From NCBI GenBank assembly GCA_027452165.1, contig DAIDGX010000019.1, forward strand, positions 124,001 through 188,000: a DNA stretch of 64,000 nucleotides, read 5' to 3'. Below, piece by piece: positions 15,302-24,121 of the stretch (within the stretch, counting starts at the first letter, position 1; each line of letters opens with the position of its first letter). The notes beneath the pieces are model-generated. The model worked only from the letters and a program-made list of their open reading frames with translations. It had not been told where the DNA came from and searched no databases. A program made the position numbers and the translations under genes. This stretch comes from Vulcanimicrobiota bacterium. GTDB lineage: Bacteria > Vulcanimicrobiota > Vulcanimicrobiia > Vulcanimicrobiales > Vulcanimicrobiaceae.

Positions 15302-16294
15302 TTAGTGAAGGCATCGGGCGACGTTGCTCTGATGCTGGGCTAGGGTGTCGGCAAAGACGTGTCGGCCGTGGCCGCAGTACACGTAGTAGAGTGCTTTCGT
15401 GGAGGCCGGATGAAATGCCGCTTCCAACGACGGCTCGCCGGGATTCGCAATCGGCGTCGGTGGAAGGCCAAGATGCAGGTAGGTGTTGTATGGCGAGTCG
15501 ATCGCTAGGTCGGCATACGAAAGCACTGGCTCGTACACCGGAAGCGCATACTCGATGGTCGCGTCGATCTGCAGCGGCATGCCGAGCCGTAAACGATTGT
15601 AGATGACGGCGGCGATCATCGGTCGATCCACCTCGGCCTTCGCCTCGCGCTCAACGAGCGAGGCAACGATCACCGCTTGCGGCACCGTCACGTGCAATGC
15701 CCGCGCGCGTTTCGCCGCGTCGGCGGGGAGCTCTTTGTAAAACTGGGCCGTCATCTGCGCCGCGACCTGCGCCGGGCTTGCGTCAAACGGCACGAGATAC
15801 GTGCTCGGGAACAGGAAGCCTTCGAGACTCTTCGTGCGCACGCCATCCACCACCAACGTCGTCGTTGCGAACGTATGCTCGAACGCGGCGGCTTTGCCGA
15901 TCCCGTCGGTTTGCAAGCGCCGCGCGATTTGCTTGGCGGTAAATCCTTCAGGAATGGTCACCCAGGTCGCGACCTGCGCGCCGCCGCTCAAGAGCGCATG
16001 CAGCACGTGGTCGGCGCTCATGTGGGCCTGGAACGCGTAGGCGCCGGCGCGCACGTCCGTATCATCATGACGCAAGCGTGCGAGCGCGCGAAAGACGAGC
16101 GCATTGCCGATCACCCCGTTCTCCGCGAGTTTTGCCGCAATCTCGTCGAACGTGGAGCCGCGTACGATGATCACTTGCGTGGTCGCGACGGGATGTGAGC
16201 GATCGCCGTACACGAGGTAGGCAAATCCCCCGATCGCTACGACGGCAACGGTTATGACAGTGACGACGATCGCCATGATTCTGCGCATCATCAC
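15302..16294 (-). CDS. mltG: Endolytic murein transglycosylase
   Basis: 330 residues, MltG/YceG family. One N-terminal transmembrane helix (6-28) anchors a periplasmic LysM-like domain followed by the catalytic domain. The catalytic Glu is E215 in SLVEREAKAEVD, and the conserved INRL (YNRLRLGMPLQIDATIEYAL), DSPYNTYLHLGLPPTPIANPG and YYVYCGHGRHVFADTLAQH segments are present. MltG cleaves nascent glycan strands and sets their length. It overlaps ruvX by ATGA. Confidence 0.95.
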   Translation of the reverse strand: MMMRRIMAIVVTVITVAVVAIGGFAYLVYGDRSHPVATTQVIIVRGSTFDEIAAKLAENGVIGNALVFRALARLRHDDTDVRAGAYAFQAHMSADHVLHALLSGGAQVATWVTIPEGFTAKQIARRLQTDGIGKAAAFEHTFATTTLVVDGVRTKSLEGFLFPSTYLVPFDASPAQVAAQMTAQFYKELPADAAKRARALHVTVPQAVIVASLVEREAKAEVDRPMIAAVIYNRLRLGMPLQIDATIEYALPVYEPVLSYADLAIDSPYNTYLHLGLPPTPIANPGEPSLEAAFHPASTKALYYVYCGHGRHVFADTLAQHQSNVARCLH

Positions 16295-16713
16295 CGCGCC
16301 TCGTTACGCCGGCGCGCAAGGAACGTCTCCAGGATCAGCGCCGCGGCCATCTGATCGACCACCTCTTTGCGACGCTTGCGCGAAACGTCGGCCCCGATCA
16401 ACGTCTTCGTCACCTGCGCCGTCGTCATCCGTTCGTCGATACGATGGATCCGGCCGGCAAACACTTCGCGCACGTGCTCAATGAATGCGTCCATCTTCTG
16501 CGCTGCGAAGCCCGCCTCACCCGAGAGTGCCAGCGGGTAGCCAACGACCAGATCGCGCACCATGTACGACTCGCAGTACTCAGCGATCTTTGCGAGATCG
16601 CTGCGCAGGTTCGTGCGTTCGATCGTCCCGACCGGTAGCGCAAAGCTTCCGGTCGGATCGGCGACCGCCAACCCGATACGCTTGCTACCGACGTCGAGCG
16701 CCATGACGCTCAC
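16291..16713 (-). CDS. ruvX: Putative Holliday junction resolvase RuvX/YqgF
   Basis: 140 residues with the RNase H fold of the YqgF family: MALDVGSKRIGLAVADP (D7 catalytic), DLVVGYPLAL in the middle, the E/D-rich IDERMTTAQV and DQMAAALILETFL at the C-terminus. The family is essential in several bacteria and has been linked to 16S rRNA 5'-end maturation and junction resolution. It is coupled to recO upstream and mltG downstream by four-base overlaps. Confidence 0.93.
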   Translation of the reverse strand: MSVMALDVGSKRIGLAVADPTGSFALPVGTIERTNLRSDLAKIAEYCESYMVRDLVVGYPLALSGEAGFAAQKMDAFIEHVREVFAGRIHRIDERMTTAQVTKTLIGADVSRKRRKEVVDQMAAALILETFLARRRNEAR

Positions 16714-17435
16714 GAGAGCACCGTACGCGGCTTACGGCCTAAGTGATGTGCGATTAACTGCTCGACCGCATGCGCGACGCGGGGGCGCGCTCGTACCGCG
16801 GCCCGTCCGCTCAAACGCGCCGCCGCCAGGTCGGCAAGGTTACGTAGGTCATCGGCGTCGAGCTCGATCAGATCGCGCCAACGTTCGCGACAGCTCGCGC
16901 AGATGAAACCGCCCATCTCCGCATCGACGAACGCATGGTCGTCTTCGAAGGCGAGACCACAGCGCACGCACGCATCGACCGGAGGCTCGAGCCCCAGGAC
17001 CGAGAGCAGCCGCAATGAGAAGCGCGGCACGAGCGAGCGCGGGTCGTCATGGGTCGCAACCGCCCGCAGCATCCCATCGACCAGTGCGTACACGTCGGGC
17101 ACCGCCAGGTCGGGCTCGCAGAAGGCGTCGATGAACTCGGCTACGAGTTGCGCTACCGCAAAGCGTTCGGGCTCGACCAAACGCTCCCACGAAGAGCGTA
17201 CGATATCGGCCGAGACGATCACGTCGAGCGAACGCCCGCGATGCATCTGCAGTTCGCATTCGTTCCCAAACTCCAGGCGCCCGGCCAGATGACTCTTCGC
17301 CCGGCGCACCCCTTTACCGACCGCGTCGATCTTCCCGCGCTCGGTGGAGAGGAACGTGAAGATGCGGTCGGCTTCGCCGAGCGGACGGGCGCGTAACACG
17401 ATCGCTCGCGTCTTATACGAACGGGCCGAAGTAAT
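16710..17435 (-). CDS. recO: DNA repair protein RecO, non-canonical start
   Basis: RecO loads RecA in RecF-type repair. The OB-fold opening SYKTRAIVLRARPLGEADR is typical of RecO, but its first residues lie upstream of the first usual start (GTG at 17399). Between an in-frame TGA and the conserved SYKT there is no ATG, GTG or TTG; the ATT at 17435, ten bases after GGAG, is the best start and gives 241 residues, the normal RecO length. The C-terminal zinc module is present: CVRCG and CASC. With the GTG start most of beta-strand 1 would be missing. It overlaps ruvX by four bases and cdd by about 23. Confidence 0.88.
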   Translation of the reverse strand: MTSARSYKTRAIVLRARPLGEADRIFTFLSTERGKIDAVGKGVRRAKSHLAGRLEFGNECELQMHRGRSLDVIVSADIVRSSWERLVEPERFAVAQLVAEFIDAFCEPDLAVPDVYALVDGMLRAVATHDDPRSLVPRFSLRLLSVLGLEPPVDACVRCGLAFEDDHAFVDAEMGGFICASCRERWRDLIELDADDLRNLADLAAARLSGRAAVRARPRVAHAVEQLIAHHLGRKPRTVLS

Positions 17436-17802
17436 GGGGTAACAGCTCCGCCACCGTCATGTGCGTGACGCCTTCCGGCGTCGTGAAGACAACGGTCATC
17501 TCGGGATTGAATTCGGCCAGCACCTGACGGCACGCGCCGCATGGTGAGGTCAGAGCGCCGTCTGGTCCGGCGACGGCGATGGCACGAAATTCGCGATGTC
17601 CCGCGCTTACGGCGGCCGCAACGGCGGCACGCTCGGCGCAGATCGCGAGGCCATAGCTCGCGTTTTCGACGTTCGAGCCGACGAACACGCGCTCGCCTGC
17701 ATCCAACGCCGCGCCCACCCGAAACTCCGAGTACGGCGCATAGGCTCGCGAACGCGCCGCGCGTGCCGTTGCAAGCAGACCGTCGAGGTCAACCAACGAC
17801 AT
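17413..17802 (-). CDS. cdd: Cytidine deaminase
   Basis: 129 residues. Cytidine/deoxycytidine deaminase of pyrimidine salvage; the homotetrameric form. Zinc ligands are C55 (ICAERA, with E57 as catalytic Glu), C88 and C91 (PCGACRQVLAEF). The N-terminal YAPYSEFRVGAAL is the family's substrate-binding block. The ATG at 17802 is chosen because the extended frame lies antisense to conserved corC coding sequence. Its start overlaps the corC stop by 14 bases. Confidence 0.95.
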   Translation of the reverse strand: MSLVDLDGLLATARAARSRAYAPYSEFRVGAALDAGERVFVGSNVENASYGLAICAERAAVAAAVSAGHREFRAIAVAGPDGALTSPCGACRQVLAEFNPEMTVVFTTPEGVTHMTVAELLPHYFGPFV

Positions 17803-19114
17803 CGTGCGACTCACTCTCCGTCGCGCTGTGCGCGTCGTCGCCTTGCGCTTCCTGGGTGATGAACATGCGCACCGCAAGAATTCGGCGCCCGCGCGTGCGA
17901 TCGACTCGCAGACGAGTATGCTCGTCTGCAGCGATCTCTTCGCCTTCTTTCGGCAGTCGCCCAAAGAGGCCGACCGTGTAGCCCCCGATCGTTTCGAAGT
18001 CTTCGGTCGGGATCGCGGTACCGAGTTTGGCGTTCACGTCCTCGATATTCGTCCCCGCTTCAACCACGGCTTCCGCGTCGGAAATGATGTGAATGGGCTC
18101 TTGCTCATCGATGTCGTGCTCGTCGCGTATCTCGCCGACGATCTCTTCGAGGAGGTCTTCCATGGTCACGAGTCCGGCGGTACCGCCGTACTCATCGACC
18201 ACGATCGCCATCGAGAATTTGTCGCGTTGCATCTCGCGCAACAGTTCGGCGATCTTCTTCGTCTCCGGGACGTGCGAGACGTGCCGCATGAGCAAGCGCA
18301 GGCTCGTTTGCGCCAAGGTGCCGTTGGCGAGCGCGATCAGAAGTTCACGATCGTGAACCACCCCGATGATGTCGTCTTTAGAATCTTGAAAGACCGGGAG
18401 CTTCGAGTAGCCCTCGGCGATCACCACGTCAAGAGCTCGCCTGGGCGAGTCGTCGATCGAGACCGCGACGATCTCCGGTCGCGGCGTCATCACCTCACGC
18501 ACGATCGTGTCACCAAACTCGATGACGGAGTGGATCATCTCTCGCTCCTCTTCTTCGATGACGCGCTGCTCCGCACCGACGTTGACGAGCGAACGGATAT
18601 CCTCTTCCGTTACGTAGATCTGATGCACGTGCTTCACGCCAAAGAGGCGCAAAATGAGATTCGCGATGAAGATAAAGACGTTGGCGATCGGGCCGACCAC
18701 GACCGCAGCGATCCGAATCGTTTGCGCGAGGCGCAGCATCCACCGCTCGCCGTTACCGGATGCCACCGTCTTGGGAATGATCTCCCCGAAGAGCAGCAGC
18801 ATCACCGACATGACGATCGTTGATAAAATCGCCGGCTGCGGCACGCCCATATCGACGGCGATCGTCGTGGCAAGCGAATCCGCCGCCAAGAGCGCGACGG
18901 TATTGCCGATCAGGATTGAGGTAAGCACATGGCTCTTGTCGTCAACCAGGCGCAGGACGCTGCCCGAGCCGTGCACCTTGCGTTCAAAGAGCGCGCGCGC
19001 CCGCAGGCGCGAGACCGAGACCAGCGCCGTCTCCGACGCGGAAAAGAGCGCGGAGAGGACGACCAGCAGGGCGAGGATGGCCATTTCGAGCCAGTTGGGG
19101 TGGGCCGTCGTCAT
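17789..19114 (-). CDS. CorC/HlyC-type CBS-domain membrane protein
   Basis: 441 residues: an N-terminal CNNM/DUF21 transmembrane domain (four helices within 10-150; ALFSASETALVSVSRLRAR and GEIIPKTVA are hallmarks), a tandem CBS pair (about 205-330; MTPRPEIVAVSIDDS and IVVDEYGGTAGLVTMEDLLEEIVGEI), and a C-terminal CorC_HlyC transporter-associated domain with FETIGGYTVGLFGRLPKEGE. Family members handle magnesium or are linked to cobalt/magnesium efflux. In the Bacillus-like gene order, this gene is inserted between dgkA and cdd. An extended -10 promoter lies 75 bases upstream. Confidence 0.92.
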   Translation of the reverse strand: MTTAHPNWLEMAILALLVVLSALFSASETALVSVSRLRARALFERKVHGSGSVLRLVDDKSHVLTSILIGNTVALLAADSLATTIAVDMGVPQPAILSTIVMSVMLLLFGEIIPKTVASGNGERWMLRLAQTIRIAAVVVGPIANVFIFIANLILRLFGVKHVHQIYVTEEDIRSLVNVGAEQRVIEEEEREMIHSVIEFGDTIVREVMTPRPEIVAVSIDDSPRRALDVVIAEGYSKLPVFQDSKDDIIGVVHDRELLIALANGTLAQTSLRLLMRHVSHVPETKKIAELLREMQRDKFSMAIVVDEYGGTAGLVTMEDLLEEIVGEIRDEHDIDEQEPIHIISDAEAVVEAGTNIEDVNAKLGTAIPTEDFETIGGYTVGLFGRLPKEGEEIAADEHTRLRVDRTRGRRILAVRMFITQEAQGDDAHSATESESHDVVG

Positions 19115-19188
19115 GCGTGGGCGTCCATTTCGAGGCCCAGGTCGAGCGGCCCGCTACTTCGGGGGAGGTCGGTATTCAAAACGGCGCC

Positions 19189-19197
19189 ATTATAACA
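19189..19197 (-). promoter_or_regulatory. Extended -10 promoter upstream of corC
   Basis: Minus-strand TGTTATAAT: a perfect -10 (TATAAT, 19189-19194) with the TG of an extended -10. The -35 region (TCTCAC, inside the end of the dgkA-like gene) is poor. It would give corC and the downstream cdd-recO-ruvX-mltG genes a 5' leader of about 70 bases. Confidence 0.65.
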
Positions 19198-19204
19198 CAC
19201 CGCG

Positions 19205-19909
19205 CTAGATCGTGAGATGGCCACGGGCTACGAGGTAGATGGCCAGGGCCACCACCGTGCCGAGGACCCCGCCGGCCACCACCTCGCTCGTGCGGTGGAT
19301 CTTTGCCTCGACCCGGCTTTGGGCCACGAGAAAGGCCACAAAATAGGCCAGCAGCGCCGCGAGCGGGCGCTGGTAGAGAAACGCCAGGAGCGTGGCCGCG
19401 GCAAAGGCGAGCCCCGCATGCCCGGAGATCGCGCCGCCTTGCAGCGCCGAGCCCCGCCCTACCCACGCCTTCGCAAAGACCGTCACGATCGCAACCGCCG
19501 CAAGGGTCACGAAGGCAACGTTGCTCGGGACGCTTCCGACGGCGGCAAAGACCCGCTGCCCACCGCTGATGATCCCATGGTAGAGGATCAGGTAACCGAC
19601 CACGATTGCCGCGATCGAGCCGATCAGCACGGCGCCCGCCGCGGCGTCCTTCGCGGTCTTGGCGAGCGGATGGTGGGTGGCGGTGAGGAGATCGACAACC
19701 GCCTCGATCGCCGTGTTCACGAGTTCGAGTGCGAGCACGAGCGCGACGATCACGACGAGCGCGATCACATAGACGCGATCGAGCCGCAGTACCAGTGCGC
19801 CCAGCACGACGAGCAGCGCGATAACGAGGTGGGCACGCATGTTCGGCTGCGTGCGCGCCGCATACATGATCCCGTCGAATGCGTGGTTGAACGAGCGCCA
19901 GAACCGCAT
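19205..19909 (-). CDS. Diacylglycerol kinase (DgkA) - PAP2 phosphatase fusion
   Basis: 234 residues. The first 120 are a DgkA-type undecaprenol/diacylglycerol kinase: three helices, with the signature ALELVNTAIEAVVDLL and AKDAAAGAVLI (ATP/Mg site). The C-terminal half is a membrane PAP2 phosphatase: K-AWVGRG, ISGHAGLAF (SGH, active site 2) and SRVEAKIHRTSEVVAG (site 3 with SR....H). Together these would phosphorylate and dephosphorylate undecaprenol or recycle undecaprenyl-PP/PA in the inner membrane. Fused DgkA-PAP2 proteins are known in some phyla. It lies four bases after ybeY, as in the Bacillus order. Confidence 0.9.
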   Translation of the reverse strand: MRFWRSFNHAFDGIMYAARTQPNMRAHLVIALLVVLGALVLRLDRVYVIALVVIVALVLALELVNTAIEAVVDLLTATHHPLAKTAKDAAAGAVLIGSIAAIVVGYLILYHGIISGGQRVFAAVGSVPSNVAFVTLAAVAIVTVFAKAWVGRGSALQGGAISGHAGLAFAAATLLAFLYQRPLAALLAYFVAFLVAQSRVEAKIHRTSEVVAGGVLGTVVALAIYLVARGHLTI

Positions 19910-19912
19910 GCG

Positions 19913-20362
19913 TCAGCTATCGTAGGGCCATGGCATGCCGATTGCCGAAGCGAGGCGCCGCTCTTCAGACTCCATCCGCGCGCGCTCGCCGGGCTCCTCG
20001 TGATCGTGCCCGAGGATGTGAAGCAATCCATGGATGCTCAAGCGGTACAGCTCCTGCTGCAGCGGAGCATCGTAGTCGGCAGCCTGCCGGCGCGCCGTGT
20101 CGATCGAGATCACGATGTCGCCGAGCAGTCGCTCCTGCGCGAAGGGTTCGGGCTCCAACGGAAAGCTCAGCACGTCCGTCGGCCGGTCCTTTCCGCGGTG
20201 CGCGCGGTTGATCTCGCGAATCGTCGCGTCGTTGACGAGCGTGATCGAGATTGACGCGTCGGCTTCATGCACGGCGGCGAGCAATTCGCGCAGGGTCTTC
20301 TTCAGGGCACGAGCATCGACGCCGCTCCTGCGAACGTCGTTGCGATAGTGTACCGTCCTCAC
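19913..20362 (-). CDS. ybeY: Endoribonuclease YbeY
   Basis: 149 residues. YbeY is a zinc-dependent single-strand RNase for rRNA maturation and ribosome quality control. The metal motif is H-GLLH-ILGHDH (H111, H115, H121), preceded by the conserved NRAHRGKDRPTDVLSFPL block. It overlaps phoH by ATGA and precedes the dgkA-like gene, the classic phoH-ybeY-dgkA order. Confidence 0.96.
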   Translation of the reverse strand: MRTVHYRNDVRRSGVDARALKKTLRELLAAVHEADASISITLVNDATIREINRAHRGKDRPTDVLSFPLEPEPFAQERLLGDIVISIDTARRQAADYDAPLQQELYRLSIHGLLHILGHDHEEPGERARMESEERRLASAIGMPWPYDS

Positions 20363-21315
20363 GTGGACGACGGCCCGTTGCCATACGCCCGAATGATCTG
20401 CGCGACCAGCGGATGACGCACGACGTCGGTTTCGTTGAGTTCGACGACGCCGATGTCATCGAGTTCGCGCAAGCGCGACGCCGCATCCCGCAGACCGCTA
20501 CGCGCGCCGTGCGGAAGATCGATCTGCGTGACGTCGCCGTTGACCACCATTCTCGAGCCCGCGCCAAGACGCGTGAGGAACATCTTGAGCTGATCGCTCG
20601 TTGCGTTCTGCGCTTCGTCGAGAATAACGAATGCGTCATTAAGCGTACGTCCGCGCATGTACGCAAGCGGCGCCACCTCGATCGTCCCGCGTTCCAGATA
20701 CTTTTCCACGACGCCGGCGTCGAGCAGATCTTCGAGCGCGTCATAGAGCGGGCGCAGATAGGGATCCACCTTTTCACGCAGATCGCCCGGCAAAAACCCG
20801 AGCTTTTCGCCCGCTTCGACCGCTGGCCGTGACAGAATCAAGCGCGACACCTCGCGTGCTTTGAGCGCGCGCACCGCCATGACGACCGCGAGAAAGGTCT
20901 TTCCCGTACCGGCCGGGCCGATTCCGATCGTCAGCGTGTTGCCTTCGATCGATTGCACGAAGGCGCGTTGGCCGATGGTCTTCGGGCGTACCTCTTTGCC
21001 GCGCTGCGTTCGCAGCAACGTGCCGGGAAGCGCCTGCGTCGCGGGCTCGACGCGCGCTTCGCTCACCGCAAGTGCAACGTCGTCGGGGGTGATCTGCGCA
21101 CCGCCGACCGCCGCGTCGAGCATGCTGCGCACCACGTTCTCGGCACGCGCAACGTTCATTTCGCTCCCAGCAAGCACCAGCTCATCGCCTTCGGCTCGCA
21201 CGCTCACGCCCAATCGGCGCTCGAGAGCCGAGAGATTTTGATCGAACTCGCCAAAGAGGCGTACGCGATCCGCGAGTTCGCTTAGATCGACGTTTCTTCG
21301 TGCCGTGGACTCCAG
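20359..21315 (-). CDS. phoH: PhoH-family ATPase, non-canonical start
   Basis: PhoH-like NTPase with Walker A GPAGTGKT (about residues 132-139 of the long form), RPAVEAGEKLGFLPGDLREKVDPY, Walker B-type FVILDEAQN, and GDVTQIDLP. The first usual start is a TTG at 21213, but the coding frame continues upstream with LFGEFDQNLSALERRLGVSV, which is the conserved N-terminal KH-like opening of PhoH proteins. No ATG, GTG or TTG lies in that extension. The CTG at 21315 is eight bases after GGAG and gives 318 residues, the usual PhoH length. It overlaps the upstream gene by 34 bases and ybeY by four. Confidence 0.88.
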   Translation of the reverse strand: MESTARRNVDLSELADRVRLFGEFDQNLSALERRLGVSVRAEGDELVLAGSEMNVARAENVVRSMLDAAVGGAQITPDDVALAVSEARVEPATQALPGTLLRTQRGKEVRPKTIGQRAFVQSIEGNTLTIGIGPAGTGKTFLAVVMAVRALKAREVSRLILSRPAVEAGEKLGFLPGDLREKVDPYLRPLYDALEDLLDAGVVEKYLERGTIEVAPLAYMRGRTLNDAFVILDEAQNATSDQLKMFLTRLGAGSRMVVNGDVTQIDLPHGARSGLRDAASRLRELDDIGVVELNETDVVRHPLVAQIIRAYGNGPSST

Positions 21316-21698
21316 AACGACTGCTCCTGCATTGCTGTGGGTGGGCCGAGTACCGTCGCGGCAACGAATGCGCGCACCAGATCGGCTCTCTCTGCGAACA
21401 TACCACGCTTCGCCTGCGTTCCATGCAGCGCGAGCGCCTCCGGGTGTGGCAAGGTCACCGGCTTGCGCACGACCTTCGGCTGCTCGGCGACAGAAACGAC
21501 GATCGGGGGTGCCGCCGGCGCCCGTACCGGCGGTGCGGCTGGTGCGGCTGCTGCGGCCGGTGCAGCCGCCGGCGCTGGCCGAACGGCGGCTGGGCCGGCA
21601 GGCTGCCTGCCCGCCCGGCGCGCGCTCTTACGCATGCTCGAGATCACGCCCACCATCACGATGCCGATCCAGACCAGCGTCCCAACGTCGATGTGCAT
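21282..21698 (-). CDS. Membrane-anchored Ala/Pro-rich protein between floA and phoH
   Basis: 138 residues: one N-terminal transmembrane helix (about 6-20, LVWIGIVMVGVISSM), a basic patch (RKSARRAGR), a long Pro/Ala linker (about 32-75), and a short C-terminal segment with AERADLVRAFVAATVLGPPTAM. This end resembles a region seen in flotillin-neighbour proteins, but I do not recognise the family. In Bacillus the same slot is held by yqfB/yqfC/yqfD. It overlaps phoH (inferred start) by 34 bases. Confidence 0.7.
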   Translation of the reverse strand: MHIDVGTLVWIGIVMVGVISSMRKSARRAGRQPAGPAAVRPAPAAAPAAAAAPAAPPVRAPAAPPIVVSVAEQPKVVRKPVTLPHPEALALHGTQAKRGMFAERADLVRAFVAATVLGPPTAMQEQSFWSPRHEETSI

Positions 21699-21701
21699 GC
21701 G

Positions 21702-22712
21702 TTACTTGGTTGGCGGCGGCGGCGAACCGCCGTCGGGCCCTGCTCCCGCCGGATCGCCGGTGCCGCCGATCGCGTCACGCATGCTCGTATCGGCTTGGAT
21801 GTTCTTGAGGCGGTAGTAGTCCATGACGCCGAGGTTGCCGTTCTTGAACGCCTGCGCGATCGCAAGCGGAATCGCGGCTTCCGCTTCCACCACCTTGGCG
21901 CGCATTGCTTGGGTCTGCGCCTTCTGCTCTTGCTCCGACGCCATCGCGGCATATTGACGCTCCGATGCCTTCGCCTGCGCGATGCGGCGGTCGGCTTCGG
22001 CTTGGCTCGTCTGCAGTTCGGCCCCGATGTTCTTTCCAACATCGACGTCCGCAATATCGATCGAGACGATCTCGAACGCGGTGCCCGCGTCGAGTCCCTT
22101 TGCCAGGACCGTCTTCGAGATGCGGTCGGGATACTCCAGCACTTCCTTGTGATCGATCGCGGCACCGACGGCGGCGACGACACCTTCGCCGACGCGAGCG
22201 ATGATCGTTTGCTCGCCCGCACCGCCGACATATCGATCGAGGTCGCTGCGGACCGTTACCCGCGCCTTCACGTTCAGTTGGATGCCGTTCTGCGCGACCC
22301 CCTGGAAGATCGGCGTTTCGATCACCTTGGGCGTGACGAACACCTGCAGCGCCTCCACCACGTTGCGTCCCGCGAGGTCGATCGCCGCCGCGCGCATCCA
22401 CTCCATCGGAATCTGCGCGCGTTGCGCCGCGATCATGGCGAGCGTTACGTTCTCCACGTTACCGCCGGCCAAGTAGTGCGACTGCATTTGATCGATTGTA
22501 AGCGTGAGCCCGGCTTTACGCGCGCGCACGTAGTTCGTCACGATGACGCCGGGCGGAATGCCGATGAGTCGCATCCGGACAAGCGTCACGATACCGATTG
22601 GTACCCCTGCCGCAATCGTGCGAATCCACAAGCCGATCGGAAAATAGTAGAGGAACGCGAACAAGAAGATGACCGCGACGAAGAATATAACCGCCGCGCC
22701 TGCTGCTATCAC
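21702..22712 (-). CDS. floA: Flotillin-like protein FloA (YqfA)
   Basis: 336 residues. An N-terminal membrane hairpin (about 5-27), then the SPFH/flotillin domain with family-specific segments [76 protein letters not shown], and the C-terminal coiled Ala/Glu-rich region (about 240-310). FloA organises membrane microdomains and interacts with many partners. The usual neighbour nfeD is immediately upstream in the operon, with 25 bases between. Confidence 0.93.
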   Translation of the reverse strand: MIAAGAAVIFFVAVIFLFAFLYYFPIGLWIRTIAAGVPIGIVTLVRMRLIGIPPGVIVTNYVRARKAGLTLTIDQMQSHYLAGGNVENVTLAMIAAQRAQIPMEWMRAAAIDLAGRNVVEALQVFVTPKVIETPIFQGVAQNGIQLNVKARVTVRSDLDRYVGGAGEQTIIARVGEGVVAAVGAAIDHKEVLEYPDRISKTVLAKGLDAGTAFEIVSIDIADVDVGKNIGAELQTSQAEADRRIAQAKASERQYAAMASEQEQKAQTQAMRAKVVEAEAAIPLAIAQAFKNGNLGVMDYYRLKNIQADTSMRDAIGGTGDPAGAGPDGGSPPPPTK

Positions 22713-22737
22713 GATGTTCTCTGAACTCCTTAGTGGA

Positions 22738-24045
22738 CTACGTGTAGTCCGGAAGAGTAACGGGTTCGACGAAAATACGCGCGCCCTCGACGCGTGTCAC
22801 GCGGACCGGCGTTCCGGCTGGAATGAACTCGCCCTCGGTCAATACATCGACGCGTTGGCCGTCGATCGTGGCGATACCCGCAGGACGGAGGTACGACGAC
22901 GCGGTGCCCAGGGCCCCGCGCAGTGCGGAATGATCTGAGCTCGCCACATAGTCGGCACCTTGCGCCGCGACGAGCGCGAGCCGCGCGCTCCACGCATTTT
23001 CGGGAAACAGGCGCGTCGCGAAGACGAAAATCACCACGGTCAGGATCATCGCGGTCGAGACCGTCTCGATCGCGATGAAGAAAAACGGCACGCCGAAGGC
23101 CAGCATGATGGCGAGGAAGAGCGCGATACCACCCAAGACGCCGGGAGCCCCGTGCCCCGGCACCACGTGCAACTCCCAGAGGATGCCGAGCAACCCGAGG
23201 ATTGCAAGCGCGATGACGAGCCCGTTCGAAAAGCCGGCATACACGTGCGTCCCAAAGAATAAGGCGAGCGCGCCGACGCCGAGCGTACCCGCGATCCCGT
23301 GCATCGTCTGCATCTCGAGGATGAGCCCAAGCATGCCGAGCGTAAGCAGCAACCCGCTGATCTCCGGCGTCGTCGCAAAACGCGCCACCTCTTCGCCAAA
23401 GCTGTAGCCGACGCGCTCGTGCGCCGCGTCCGGCACGTGTTGTGATGCAAGCGCGGCGTCGAGCGTTGGAGCGATCGCGTCGGCGATCCCGGCCTGCAGC
23501 GCTTCGTGCGTGTTCAGCGTCAAGATCGCACCGGTCGCTTTATACTCAGGGAGCGGCACGTTTTTATCGACCATCGCGCCGGCGATCGTCGCGTTGCGGT
23601 GGTTGCGCAGGGCCGTCGATTCGAACTCGGCGCGCAGTGCGGAGATCGTTTTTACCGTGGCCGGAATCGGCTCGGCGGCACCGATCGACGAACCCGGCGC
23701 CATTACGATACGATCGGCCGCGAGCGTGATGAGCGCGGCCGCCGAATACGCGCGCTCGCTCACGAACGCGATCACCGGAACCTTGGCAGCGAAGATCGCG
23801 TCGCGAACGCGAAACGCGGCCGCTACGAGACCGCCCGGGCTATCGACGTCCAGGACGAGCGCCGCGGCATGCTGGTCGTCAGCCTGGGTAACGGCACGCT
23901 CGACCAAATGGGCCATGCCGTCGTCCACGGTACCGTGAATGGGCACCACCACGACCTGCGGCGTCGCTGCACGCGCAAAGCCCAAAAACCCGAAGGCGAA
24001 AGCAAGGGGCCCGACGACGCGAAACAGGGCACGCAAGCGCTTCAT
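22738..24045 (-). CDS. nfeD: NfeD-family membrane-bound serine protease
   Basis: 435 residues: signal peptide or anchor (9-26), a ClpP-class periplasmic protease domain (30-220) with DVDSPGG, nucleophile S101 in [13 protein letters not shown] and the K of DKNVPLPEY, then four or five transmembrane helices (about 225-360) and a C-terminal OB-fold NfeD domain ending in [11 protein letters not shown]. The long form is the usual STOPP-partner of flotillin-type proteins, and floA follows. The SAAAL nucleophile surroundings differ slightly from the more common SAG. Confidence 0.92.
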   Translation of the reverse strand: MKRLRALFRVVGPLAFAFGFLGFARAATPQVVVVPIHGTVDDGMAHLVERAVTQADDQHAAALVLDVDSPGGLVAAAFRVRDAIFAAKVPVIAFVSERAYSAAALITLAADRIVMAPGSSIGAAEPIPATVKTISALRAEFESTALRNHRNATIAGAMVDKNVPLPEYKATGAILTLNTHEALQAGIADAIAPTLDAALASQHVPDAAHERVGYSFGEEVARFATTPEISGLLLTLGMLGLILEMQTMHGIAGTLGVGALALFFGTHVYAGFSNGLVIALAILGLLGILWELHVVPGHGAPGVLGGIALFLAIMLAFGVPFFFIAIETVSTAMILTVVIFVFATRLFPENAWSARLALVAAQGADYVASSDHSALRGALGTASSYLRPAGIATIDGQRVDVLTEGEFIPAGTPVRVTRVEGARIFVEPVTLPDYT

Positions 24046-24085
24046 GTCCGGTGCTACCGGGCACTCGGCACGAAAGTTACGCCGG

Positions 24086-24121
24086 CAAAAACGAAAGAGC
24101 CCGGGTTACCCGAGCTCTTCG
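24086..24121 (-). terminator. Intrinsic terminator at the end of yqeY
   Basis: On the minus strand, GAAGAGCTCGGG-TAA-CCCGGGCTCTTTC followed by GTTTTT. The stem includes the yqeY stop codon in its loop. This separates rpsU-yqeY from nfeD, at least partly. Confidence 0.85.

Noticed and set aside
21300-22724. A 474-codon plus-strand frame across the floA region
   Set aside because: It is antisense to floA and the 138-aa gene and has shadow-like composition (Arg, His, Asp-rich, no motif).
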